Shown here: piece after piece, positions 1 through 5,982 of the stretch
Numbering within the stretch: position 1 is the first letter of the stretch
Layout of the letters: each line of letters opens with the position of its first letter
Source of the DNA: DATKEU01 sp035544495
Lineage (GTDB): Bacteria; Myxococcota_A; Polyangia; Fen-1088
Direction: 5' to 3'
Length of the DNA: 7,120 nucleotides
Assembly: GCA_035544495.1 (NCBI GenBank)
Contig: DATKEU010000505.1
Coordinates: 1 to 7,120, forward strand
The notes under the pieces: generated by a model
The model's input: the letters and a program-made list of their open reading frames with translations, nothing else
Databases searched by the model: none
Told to the model about the DNA's origin: nothing
Position numbers and translations under genes: made by a program

Positions 1-504
1 TCCGCTGGCGCCTCCTGTTCCGCCGTTGATGCCGCCACTCCCGGCGACGGTTCCCCCGCTGCCACTGCTGCCGCCGGAACCTGCGGTCCCCTTGCTGCCA
101 CCGGTGCCCGCGACTTGCCCACCCGTGCCCCCGACAGTGCCGCCGGTCCCAGCGACGGTGCCGCCCGTGCCGCCCACCATTCCACCCGTCCCGCCGGCTG
201 CTCCCCCGGTGCCGCTGGTTCCCCCGACGTGACCGCCCCAGCCGCCGGTGTGACCACCGGTGCCACTCGCATGGTCGCCGGCTCCACCGCTCCCGCCTCT
301 CGTGCCGCCGGCGCTGCCGCCAGTCCCGCCGGCGCTGCCGCCCGTTCCGCTCGCGCCGCCGCTTCCCACACCGGTGCCGATGTTGCCGACGATCGCGCCG
401 CTCCCGACGCTGATGCCAGTGGGTAAGGCGCCGCTGCCGACGCTCCCGCCGCTGCCGCCGCCGTCCGGCGCGCCGCTCGCAAAGCCGGCGCTCCCGCCCG
501 CGGC
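1..504 (-). repeat. Low-complexity Gly-rich coding repeat (GGTGG/GGSGG units)
   Basis: This segment encodes the tail of the leftmost lipoprotein from about residue 191. Short degenerate units such as GGTGGSAG, GGTGGTVA and GGTGGQVA recur at roughly 4-8 residue spacing, most regularly in the part left of about position 378. On the plus strand it appears as repeated ccgccggt/ccgcc words. Codon choice varies between units, so the repeat is kept at the protein level rather than being a recent exact DNA duplication. It continues beyond the left edge. Confidence 0.85.
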
Positions 505-1074
505 GCCGTCCCCCGCGTCGCGAGCATCACCCGCGTCGTCGGCCCTCGCGTCACTGCCACCATCGACGGGGCACGTCCTCTGATCCGGGTTCGGCAGCGG
601 GCAGTTGTCGATCGCATCGGGAACGCCGTCGCCGTCCTGATCCCCCAGTTGCCCTGCCTTCAAGACCAGATCGAACGTCTTGCCGTCTCGGTTGGCGGGT
701 GCGATCACCAGCACGCCGTCGGCCATCGGCGCCCCCCGAATCAACCCGCGTCCGTGAACGCGAACGTCCCCGGCCGTCGAGCCGGCGTGAAGCGCGACCG
801 TGCCGAGCCGAGTCGAGCTCTCGGGTCGCAGCGGCCCCTGCTCGGGCAGCCGGACGTTCTCCCACAGCGGGCCGCTGTCGTCGTAGACCGACAGGCGCAG
901 CTCATCGGGCATGGGCACGCCGCTCTCCAGATCGATCGCCAGCAGGAACGAGCCCGCGTCGCTTCCGCTGTCGCCCTCGCAAGCGCTGGCCGCGATGACG
1001 AGGCCCGCGCACAACCAGGCGACGGCTGAGGCCCGGGGGAGGCGCTCTTGGACGGAGGAACGACGATTCGACAT
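1..1074 (-). CDS. Gly/Thr/Ser-rich surface lipoprotein with thrombospondin type 3 repeat (3' end outside window)
   Basis: I read 358 codons without a stop from the ATG at 1074 to the left edge, so the C-terminus is missing. A basic N-terminus is followed by a hydrophobic stretch (about residues 17-31) ending in ASAC, a lipobox with Cys32 as the likely lipidated residue, so it is probably an exported lipoprotein. Residues 38-140 are an unrecognised, probably beta-rich domain. Residues 145-165 (DQDGDGVPDAIDNCP...) match a calcium-binding thrombospondin type 3 repeat, with the Asp ladder and the DNCP signature. An Asp/Ala-rich linker follows, and from about residue 191 the protein becomes repeats of GGTGG/GGSGG type. 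Start choice: GGAAG at 1085-1089 lies 10 nt upstream. The gene sits 16 nt after the TPR gene and is probably co-transcribed with it and the kinase. Such tails are common in myxobacterial surface proteins (family knowledge). The function is unknown; a structural or adhesive role is a guess. Confidence 0.85.
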   Translation of the reverse strand, partial: MSNRRSSVQERLPRASAVAWLCAGLVIAASACEGDSGSDAGSFLLAIDLESGVPMPDELRLSVYDDSGPLWENVRLPEQGPLRPESSTRLGTVALHAGSTAGDVRVHGRGLIRGAPMADGVLVIAPANRDGKTFDLVLKAGQLGDQDGDGVPDAIDNCPLPNPDQRTCPVDGGSDARADDAGDARDAGDGAAGGSAGFASGAPDGGGSGGSVGSGALPTGISVGSGAIVGNIGTGVGSGGASGTGGSAGGTGGSAGGTRGGSGGAGDHASGTGGHTGGWGGHVGGTSGTGGAAGGTGGMVGGTGGTVAGTGGTVGGTGGQVAGTGGSKGTAGSGGSSGSGGTVAGSGGINGGTGGASG

Positions 1075-1090
1075 GTGATCGGTTCTTCCG

Positions 1091-1768
1091 TCAGCGGCGC
1101 AGCGTGGCCAGCGATCCTTCCTGCGTCGCCGTCGAACCACCGGTCGACAGGACGATGGCGACGATCGCCGCGCCCACGACCGCCGCGCCGATCGAGCTCC
1201 AGAGCCACCAGCGCGTTCCGGACGCTCCGCTCGGCTGCCGCTCGGTCACGGGCGCCGTCTTCGTCAGCAGCGCAGGCGCAGGATCGTCCGACTCGTTCGC
1301 GGGCGGGTTCAAGAACACCGCGTAGGGCATCACCTGATCGGCGTTGTCGTTCCACTCTCCGGCGGGGACGTTCCCGTTTTGCCGCGCGTTCTCGAAATCC
1401 ACCGCCCGTGTGTCTATCTCGACGATGAGCGCCTTGATCTGCGGCGTCAGCGGTGAATCCGGGGCCACCACGGTGAACTTGCGATACGTCCCGCTGGCCA
1501 TCCTGAGATCCCCGAGCCGCCGATAGCACTGCGCGATGTTGATCAGGAACCCGGGCAACGGCATCACCTGGTATCCCGCCTGGTACTCCGCCAGCGCCTC
1601 TGCGAACAGCCCGGCGCGAAAGCGCGCCTCGGCGATCTGGTGATGCCGGCGCGCCTCGCGTTCACCGGTGATCACCGCGGCGAACAGGCTCTGCTGGCCC
1701 AGCGGCAGCGCGACGAAGACCGGCAAGACCGGGATGAAGGCCAGCACGAAAAGCAACCCGCGTTTCAT
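1091..1768 (-). CDS. Exported TPR protein with C-terminal membrane anchor
   Basis: The product is 225 residues. MKRG plus a hydrophobic stretch to about residue 30 forms a signal peptide or N-terminal anchor, with a possible cleavage site near LFA-A (30/31). Residues about 41-71 and 74-105 are two tetratricopeptide repeats: a helix with AEARFRAGLFAEALAEYQAGY, then INIAQCYRRLGDLRMASGTY, where the spacing of Ala, Gly and Tyr is typical. A linker (about 120-185) precedes a single hydrophobic helix, residues 187-208, and a short polar tail ending in LRR. I infer a periplasmic TPR domain held at the inner membrane, acting as a protein-interaction module. Start choice: GGAAGG at 1776-1781 sits 7 nt before the ATG. 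The gene lies 22 nt behind the kinase gene and 16 nt before the lipoprotein gene. Small TPR proteins beside Ser/Thr kinases are common in myxobacteria; the partner and exact role cannot be told from sequence. Confidence 0.85.
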   Translation of the reverse strand: MKRGLLFVLAFIPVLPVFVALPLGQQSLFAAVITGEREARRHHQIAEARFRAGLFAEALAEYQAGYQVMPLPGFLINIAQCYRRLGDLRMASGTYRKFTVVAPDSPLTPQIKALIVEIDTRAVDFENARQNGNVPAGEWNDNADQVMPYAVFLNPPANESDDPAPALLTKTAPVTERQPSGASGTRWWLWSSIGAAVVGAAIVAIVLSTGGSTATQEGSLATLRR

Positions 1769-1775
1769 CTCATCG

Positions 1776-1781
1776 CCTTCC
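1776..1781 (-). promoter_or_regulatory. Shine-Dalgarno sequence of the TPR gene
   Basis: GGAAGG on the minus strand, 7 nt before the ATG at 1768 and inside the 22-nt gap after the kinase stop. It fixes the start of the TPR protein and supports independent translation within an operon. Confidence 0.7.
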
Positions 1782-1790
1782 GTGCTGGGC

Positions 1791-3161
1791 TCATGGCCCT
1801 CCTCCCCGGGTCGCGATCGCTCTCGCGAACGGATCGATGGGCAGACCGCGTTCGATGCGCCGCGGGCCGCCGGCGGCGCGCGACCGCGGCCGCACGCTCG
1901 GCTGGATCGGCTCCTCGGCGCGCGCCGGCTCGGGCGGGCGGTCCTCCGGTGCCGGCGCGGGCAGCGGTCGAATCAAGGGAGCGAAGGTGGCCGGCTGACT
2001 CGCGCCCGCCGGGTGAGCCGCAACGACGGGCGGGCGCTCGCCGCCACGGCCCAGCAGGACCGCGCCCGCCGCCAGCGCCACCGCCATCGCCGCCGCGGCG
2101 ATCGCGCGACCCGCCCACGGTCGTCGACCGGGCGGGCGTGGAGTCGCGAACATCCGCTGGCGTCGCTCCGCTCGGCGGACGGCCTCCAGCGACTGCGGCG
2201 TCAGCCGCGCCACCGCTTGCTGTCCGGCGTTCATCTCGGCGCCGAACAGATCGGCCAGCAGCGCTTGCAGCACCTTCCCTTGTCCCGGCGTCTCTCGCAG
2301 CACGGCTTCCAGCTCGTCCGCCATCGCGTGCCCCGACGGATAGCGGGCCTCCGGGTCGCGTTGCAGGGCGCGCATCACCACCGCGTCCAGCGCCGGCGGG
2401 ATCTCCGGCCGCTGCGTCGACGGCGGCGGCACCGGCAGCTCCAGGACGAAGCGCAGCGATTCCAGCTCGTCCCGACCCTTGAAGAGGCGACGGCCCACCA
2501 GCATCTCCCACAACACCACCCCCAGCCCGAACACGTCGACCCGACCGTCGAAGGCGTGACCGCGGATGCGCTCTGGCGCCACGTAGGCCAGCTTGCCTTT
2601 CAGCGTCCCGATCGCGGTCGGTTCGCCGGCGCCGCCGTCCGCGTCCAGCGCCTTGGCGATGCCGAAATCCAGCAGCTTCACGCCGCCCGATCGCAGGCAC
2701 ATGATGTTCGACGGCGAGACGTCACGGTGGACGACGTTCAGGCTCTTGCCGTCCACGCCGACCAGCCCGTGCGCGTATCCCAGCCCCAGCGCCACCTCGC
2801 GCGCGATGTGCGCCGCCACCAGCGGCGGGCAAACCCGGTGCATCACGCACAGCCGGCCGATGATCGCGGAGACGTCACGCCCGGTCAGGTACTCCATCGT
2901 CAGGAAGTACATCCCGCCAACATTGCCGAAGTCGTAGACCTGGACGATGTTCGGGTGATCCAGCAGCGACCCGATGCGCGCCTCCTCGATGAACATCCGC
3001 ACCAGGTCGGGAGACTGGGCGCTCGCCGCCCGGATGCGCTTGAGGACGAACGTGCGCTTGAAACCCTCCGCGCCCGGCAGCACCGCCAGGAAGACCTCCG
3101 CCATGCCACCCATGCCGATGCGGTCGACGAGCAGATAGCGCCCAAAACGCTCTGGCGTCAT
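1791..3161 (-). CDS. Membrane-anchored eukaryotic-type serine/threonine protein kinase
   Basis: This kinase phosphorylates Ser/Thr of proteins using ATP. Counting from the ATG at 3161 (456 residues), the kinase domain spans about residues 5-290. It has a Gly-rich loop GMGGMA (16-21), the ATP-binding Lys41 in VLK, a helix C Glu at 59/60, the catalytic HRD at 145-147 in HRDVSPSN with Asn152, the metal-binding DFG at 165-167, APE at 195-197, and the conserved Asp209 in DVFGLG. All catalytic residues are present, so it should be active. A juxtamembrane segment leads to one membrane helix at about 351-371, then a Pro/Arg-rich tail, probably periplasmic, with no recognised sensor domain. Start: the ATG at 3161 has AGGG 11 nt upstream and gives MTPERFGRYLL, a usual N-terminus for the family. 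A GTG at 3182 would add 7 residues but lacks a ribosome site, and an in-frame stop lies beyond it. It leads the operon with the TPR and lipoprotein genes. Confidence 0.95.
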   Translation of the reverse strand: MTPERFGRYLLVDRIGMGGMAEVFLAVLPGAEGFKRTFVLKRIRAASAQSPDLVRMFIEEARIGSLLDHPNIVQVYDFGNVGGMYFLTMEYLTGRDVSAIIGRLCVMHRVCPPLVAAHIAREVALGLGYAHGLVGVDGKSLNVVHRDVSPSNIMCLRSGGVKLLDFGIAKALDADGGAGEPTAIGTLKGKLAYVAPERIRGHAFDGRVDVFGLGVVLWEMLVGRRLFKGRDELESLRFVLELPVPPPSTQRPEIPPALDAVVMRALQRDPEARYPSGHAMADELEAVLRETPGQGKVLQALLADLFGAEMNAGQQAVARLTPQSLEAVRRAERRQRMFATPRPPGRRPWAGRAIAAAAMAVALAAGAVLLGRGGERPPVVAAHPAGASQPATFAPLIRPLPAPAPEDRPPEPARAEEPIQPSVRPRSRAAGGPRRIERGLPIDPFARAIATRGGGP

Positions 3162-3182
3162 CCCGACAGCAGCCCTGTCCAC

Positions 3183-3358
3183 GCGCGCTTCATCGACAGG
3201 ACGCCGCCAGCCTTGAGGTCAGCAATCAACATTTTGCACGCAGGCCCCGCGACGAATTTCCATGAAGCGGCCGAGCGCATTCCGGATGCAGGATCGACGA
3301 TCCAGGCAACTCGCATCCGCTGCGAAATTTTCTGCCCGCGGATCGTTTCTCGCTCGAC
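3183..3358. promoter_or_regulatory. Divergent intergenic region with promoters for kinase operon and hydrolase
   Basis: This region separates the start of the leftward kinase gene from the rightward hydrolase gene and must hold both promoters if each is transcribed from here. It is less GC-rich than its surroundings around 3222-3236 and 3324-3332. On the minus strand CAAAAT (3231-3236) could be a -10 element about 70 nt before the kinase ATG, but I see no matching -35 box. On the plus strand TTGCAC (3234-3239) has no good -10 partner. The promoters are therefore inferred from gene orientation, not from clear consensus boxes. Confidence 0.4.
3283..3319. promoter_or_regulatory. Nested inverted repeats, candidate operator
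   Basis: GGATCGACGATCC at 3291-3303 is a perfect palindrome with 6-bp arms around one base. It lies inside a second inverted repeat with 7-bp arms, CGGATGC (3283-3289) and GCATCCG (3313-3319). The two dyads have centres at about 3297 and 3301. Placed 40-76 nt before the hydrolase ATG in a divergent promoter region, they could bind a dimeric regulator. No regulator gene is in the window. Short dyads also arise by chance in GC-rich DNA, so this is a candidate only. Confidence 0.3.
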
Positions 3359-4915
3359 ATGAATGACTCGAAGACGCCGGCGTCGGTCATCGTCCGCACC
3401 GAGGCTCGAGCGCCCGAAACCGACCCCACGGTTGGCGTCCCGGTCGTACGGTCCCAGCGTCCGCCAGCGAAACACCGTCTCGTGACACTGGGCGATTCGC
3501 TCACGCACGGTTTCCAGAGCGGCGCCATCTTCAACACCGAGATCTCGTACCCGCGGATCATCGCCTGGGAACTGGGCTGGGGCGACCAGTTCCGCGATCC
3601 GCGCTACGGCGGTCCAGGTGGCTTGCCCATCAACATCGAGCTCCTGATCAGACGACTGGAGCAGCAGTTCGGCGACAAGGTCGACTGGTGGGAGCTCGCC
3701 CACGCCGCGTTCTCGCTCCGCTCGATCATGGACGAGATCGAGGACTACTGGGAGCGCGGTCCGGGCGCCCAGCCCCCGACCCTCGCCGGCATCAATCACA
3801 ACCTCGGCATGTACGGATGGGATCTGCGCGACGCGATGTCGCGAACGTCGGCGATCTGCCGGCGCGCCATCGTCACGCCCAAGGACGATTGGATCAGTCA
3901 GATCGTCGAGAACGCCAGCGATCGGGCGGCCCTTCGCGTCCTGCCGGCGTATTCCGGGGAAGGCCCGGGCATGTCCACCGTCGACGCGGCCGAGGCGCTG
4001 GGAGAGGACGGCGGCATCGAAACCCTGATCGTGTTCCTGGGCGCCAACAACGCCCTCGGCGCGGTGATCGATCTCGAGGTCACCTGGAGCCAGGCCGGGG
4101 CCAGCGGCGAGGACTACAGAGATCTCCAGAAAAAAGCCGCGTTCACCGTCTGGGACCCCCTGCACTTCAAGGCCGAGCTCGTCGAGCTGGACCGGCGGAT
4201 CCGGGCCATCAATGCCCAGCACGTCATCTGGGGCACGGTGCCGCACGTGACAATCGCGCCCCTCGCGCGCGGCGTGGGCTCGAAGGTGCGCCCCGACTCG
4301 CGCTACTTCCCTTACTACACGCGGCCATGGATCGACGATGCGTCCTTCGACCCGGCCGACGATCCCCACCTGACCGAGAACGAGGCGCGCGCCGTCGACT
4401 CGGCGATCGATCAATACAACGACTTCATCGTGGCTGGCGTGGCCCAGGCGCGCAGGGAGGGCCACGATTGGTACCTGCTCGACGTGGCCGGCATCCTCGA
4501 CCGGCTCGCCTCCAAGCGATACATCGACAGCCCGGCGGCCCGCCCCGCCTGGTGGCGCCCTTACGACCTGCCGCCGGCGCTGGCCGCGCTGTCCCCGAGA
4601 CCGAACTCCTGGTTTTTTCAGTCCGGGCCCGACGGGCGTCAGCAAGGCGGCCTCTTCTCGCTGGACGGCGTGCACCCGACGACCATCGCCTACGGGATTG
4701 TCGCCCAGGAGTTCATCAACGTGATGCAGCTGGCTGGCGTTCCCTTCTTCTTCGGCGATGGCCGCACTCTCCGGCCCGGGTCGGTCAAGGTCGATTTTCA
4801 GCGTTTGATCGCTCTCGACACGCTGATCAAAGATCCGCCGCGTTCGCTGTCGAACGATCTGCGCCTCGTCGGTTGGTTCGACCAGAAGATCGATCTGTTC
4901 AAGCGCCTGTTTTGA
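3359..4915 (+). CDS. SGNH/GDSL-family hydrolase, long form without signal peptide
   Basis: The 518-residue product is probably an esterase or lipase-type hydrolase of the SGNH fold; the substrate is unknown. Block I is LVTLGDSLTHG, with nucleophile Ser47 in GDSL (45-48). A block II-like Gly occurs in NLGMYGWDLRDAM (Gly153). Block III is GANN (228-231) with Asn231 for the oxyanion hole. Block V is DGVHP with Asp436 and His439. The full catalytic set is therefore visible. It is much longer than the common 200-350 residue members: about 100 residues separate blocks I and II, about 200 separate III and V, and about 75 follow block V. The N-terminus is polar with no signal peptide or membrane helix, suggesting a cytoplasmic enzyme. 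The ATG at 3359 is the first usual start after an in-frame stop at 3263; no clear Shine-Dalgarno precedes it. It is divergent from the kinase operon and 109 nt before the sugar kinase gene. Confidence 0.88.
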   Translation: MNDSKTPASVIVRTEARAPETDPTVGVPVVRSQRPPAKHRLVTLGDSLTHGFQSGAIFNTEISYPRIIAWELGWGDQFRDPRYGGPGGLPINIELLIRRLEQQFGDKVDWWELAHAAFSLRSIMDEIEDYWERGPGAQPPTLAGINHNLGMYGWDLRDAMSRTSAICRRAIVTPKDDWISQIVENASDRAALRVLPAYSGEGPGMSTVDAAEALGEDGGIETLIVFLGANNALGAVIDLEVTWSQAGASGEDYRDLQKKAAFTVWDPLHFKAELVELDRRIRAINAQHVIWGTVPHVTIAPLARGVGSKVRPDSRYFPYYTRPWIDDASFDPADDPHLTENEARAVDSAIDQYNDFIVAGVAQARREGHDWYLLDVAGILDRLASKRYIDSPAARPAWWRPYDLPPALAALSPRPNSWFFQSGPDGRQQGGLFSLDGVHPTTIAYGIVAQEFINVMQLAGVPFFFGDGRTLRPGSVKVDFQRLIALDTLIKDPPRSLSNDLRLVGWFDQKIDLFKRLF

Positions 4916-4923
4916 GGCGAACC

Positions 4924-4992
4924 GGGAGAGTCGCGATGCCGCCGGCGGACTTTTGGTTGGACCGAAAACGGTCTCGCAAGACAAGACACTAG
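4924..4992 (+). other. Possible leader peptide: 18-codon frame with good ribosome binding site
   Basis: Between the hydrolase stop and the sugar kinase start, GGGAG at 4924-4928 precedes an ATG at 4936 by 7 nt, a better ribosome site than that of either flanking gene. The frame reads MPPADFWLDRKRSRKTRH and stops with TAG at 4990-4992, 32 nt before the sugar kinase ATG. The peptide has a basic C-terminal half. A short hairpin, GACCG-AAAA-CGGTC (4960-4973), lies within it. It might be a leader peptide or a translational relay, or simply chance. There is no similarity evidence, so I do not call it a gene. Confidence 0.22.
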
Positions 4993-5024
4993 GCCGCCCG
5001 CCCGCGATCTCGTAGGTTCTACCG

Positions 5025-5969
5025 ATGCGTCTTGGGATCGACCTCGGAGGAACGAAGATCGAAGGCATCGTTCTCGCCGACGACGGCGCCGTCGTCGCGG
5101 GCGCCCGCGTGGCCACGCCGGCCGACGGATACTCGTCCGTGCTGCGCGCCATCGCCGATCTCGTTGGTCACCTGGAAAGGAGCGCCGGCGGGCGCTGCTC
5201 GATCGGCGTCGGCACGCCCGGCTTCCTTTCGCCGCGCACGGGCCTCATCAGCAACTCGAACCTGACCGCGCTGAACGGCCACGCGGTCGATCGCGATCTG
5301 GCGGAGACCATCGGCCGGGCCGTGCGCGTCGACAACGACGCCAACTGCTTCGTGCTCTCCGAGGCCACCGACGGGGCGGCCGCGCTGCCCACTCTTGCCG
5401 CCGCCGCCGGCGCCGTCGCGCGCAAACCGGGCGGCATCGACGTCGTCTTCGGCGCCACGCTGGGCACGGGCGTAGGCGGCGGCATCGTCATCGACGGGCG
5501 CGTCCACGGCGGCGCCAACGGCAGCGCCGCCGAATGGAGCCACACCACGCTGCCGTTCCTGCAACCGACCGAACGGTCGCCCTACGCCTGTTTTTGCGGG
5601 CGCCCGAGCTGCATCGAATCCTTCGTCTCGGGACGAGGCCTGGCCGGAGCGTACAGCGAGGTGACCGGCCAGACGCTCCCCGGCCCGGAGGTCGGCCGCC
5701 TGGCCGCCGCCGGCGACGCCCCCGCCGGCGAGGCGCTGGCGATCTACGCCGATCGCCTGGCGCGCGCGCTGGCCGGCGTCATCAACCTGCTCGACCCGCG
5801 CGTCATCGTGCTGGGCGGCGGGGTCTCGAACAACGCCCGCCTGTTCGATCTGGTGCCGCGCCTTTGGAACCGGTACCGCGTCGCCGACGACCTGCGCACC
5901 GACCTGGTGCCGGCGCGCCACGGCGACGCCAGCGGCGTGCGCGGTGCCGCCTGCCTCTGGCCCGTGTAA
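5025..5969 (+). CDS. ROK-family sugar kinase, Mak-like fructokinase
   Basis: It transfers phosphate from ATP to the 6-hydroxyl of a hexose in the cytoplasm; fructose is the best guess. The 314-residue product shows the ROK layout: phosphate-binding DLGGTK (6-11), catalytic Asp105 in DNDANC (103-108), the second phosphate motif LGTGVGGG (146-153), sugar-contacting Glu170 and His173 in EWSH, the zinc motif CFCGRPSC (Cys189, 191, 196), then ESFVSG and LGGG (263-266) in the nucleotide region. The ends NDANCFVLSEATDG and HGDASGVRGAACLWP closely resemble Escherichia coli Mak as I remember it, rather than glucokinases; N-acetylglucosamine kinase is the main alternative. An Ala-rich insert of about 16 residues (near 120-137) precedes the second phosphate motif. 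The start ATG has a weak TAGG 8 nt upstream. The beta-helix gene begins 13 nt after its stop, suggesting co-transcription. Confidence 0.92.
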   Translation: MRLGIDLGGTKIEGIVLADDGAVVAGARVATPADGYSSVLRAIADLVGHLERSAGGRCSIGVGTPGFLSPRTGLISNSNLTALNGHAVDRDLAETIGRAVRVDNDANCFVLSEATDGAAALPTLAAAAGAVARKPGGIDVVFGATLGTGVGGGIVIDGRVHGGANGSAAEWSHTTLPFLQPTERSPYACFCGRPSCIESFVSGRGLAGAYSEVTGQTLPGPEVGRLAAAGDAPAGEALAIYADRLARALAGVINLLDPRVIVLGGGVSNNARLFDLVPRLWNRYRVADDLRTDLVPARHGDASGVRGAACLWPV

Positions 5970-5982
5970 AATTGCCGGTGCT

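Noticed and set aside
1..504. Regular short repeats resembling a CRISPR or satellite array
   Set aside because: There are no constant-length repeats with unique spacers. The pattern is a degenerate amino-acid repeat with varied codons.
26..583. Pro-rich plus-strand frames at the left edge (PPVPPT-like repeats)
   Set aside because: They are the antisense reading of the Gly-rich lipoprotein tail, which has a lipobox, a TSP3 motif and a ribosome site in its own frame.
3162..3182. GTG start at 3182 for the kinase
   Set aside because: It has no ribosome site and adds 7 residues before the usual family N-terminus; the ATG at 3161 has AGGG upstream. It remains possible.
1668..3362. A 564-codon plus-strand frame opposite the kinase gene, and the 1640-2482 frame
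   Set aside because: The products are Arg/His/Gln/Ala-rich without domains and mirror the kinase gene, whose motifs are unambiguous.
4960..4973. Hairpin GACCG-AAAA-CGGTC as a terminator of the hydrolase gene
   Set aside because: The stem is only 5 bp and no T-run follows.
3688..4992. A 434-codon plus-strand frame overlapping the hydrolase in another phase
   Set aside because: Composition is Arg-rich and domain-free. Only its last 18 codons, which have their own ribosome site, are mentioned as a possible leader peptide.
3158..5152. A 664-codon open frame on the minus strand opposite the hydrolase gene
   Set aside because: It lacks recognisable domains, is opposite a gene with clear SGNH catalytic blocks, and is explained by high GC content suppressing stop codons.
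5944..5982. GTG start at 5944 for the beta-helix protein
   Set aside because: It would overlap the sugar kinase by 26 nt and put 13 residues before an otherwise standard lipoprotein signal peptide.
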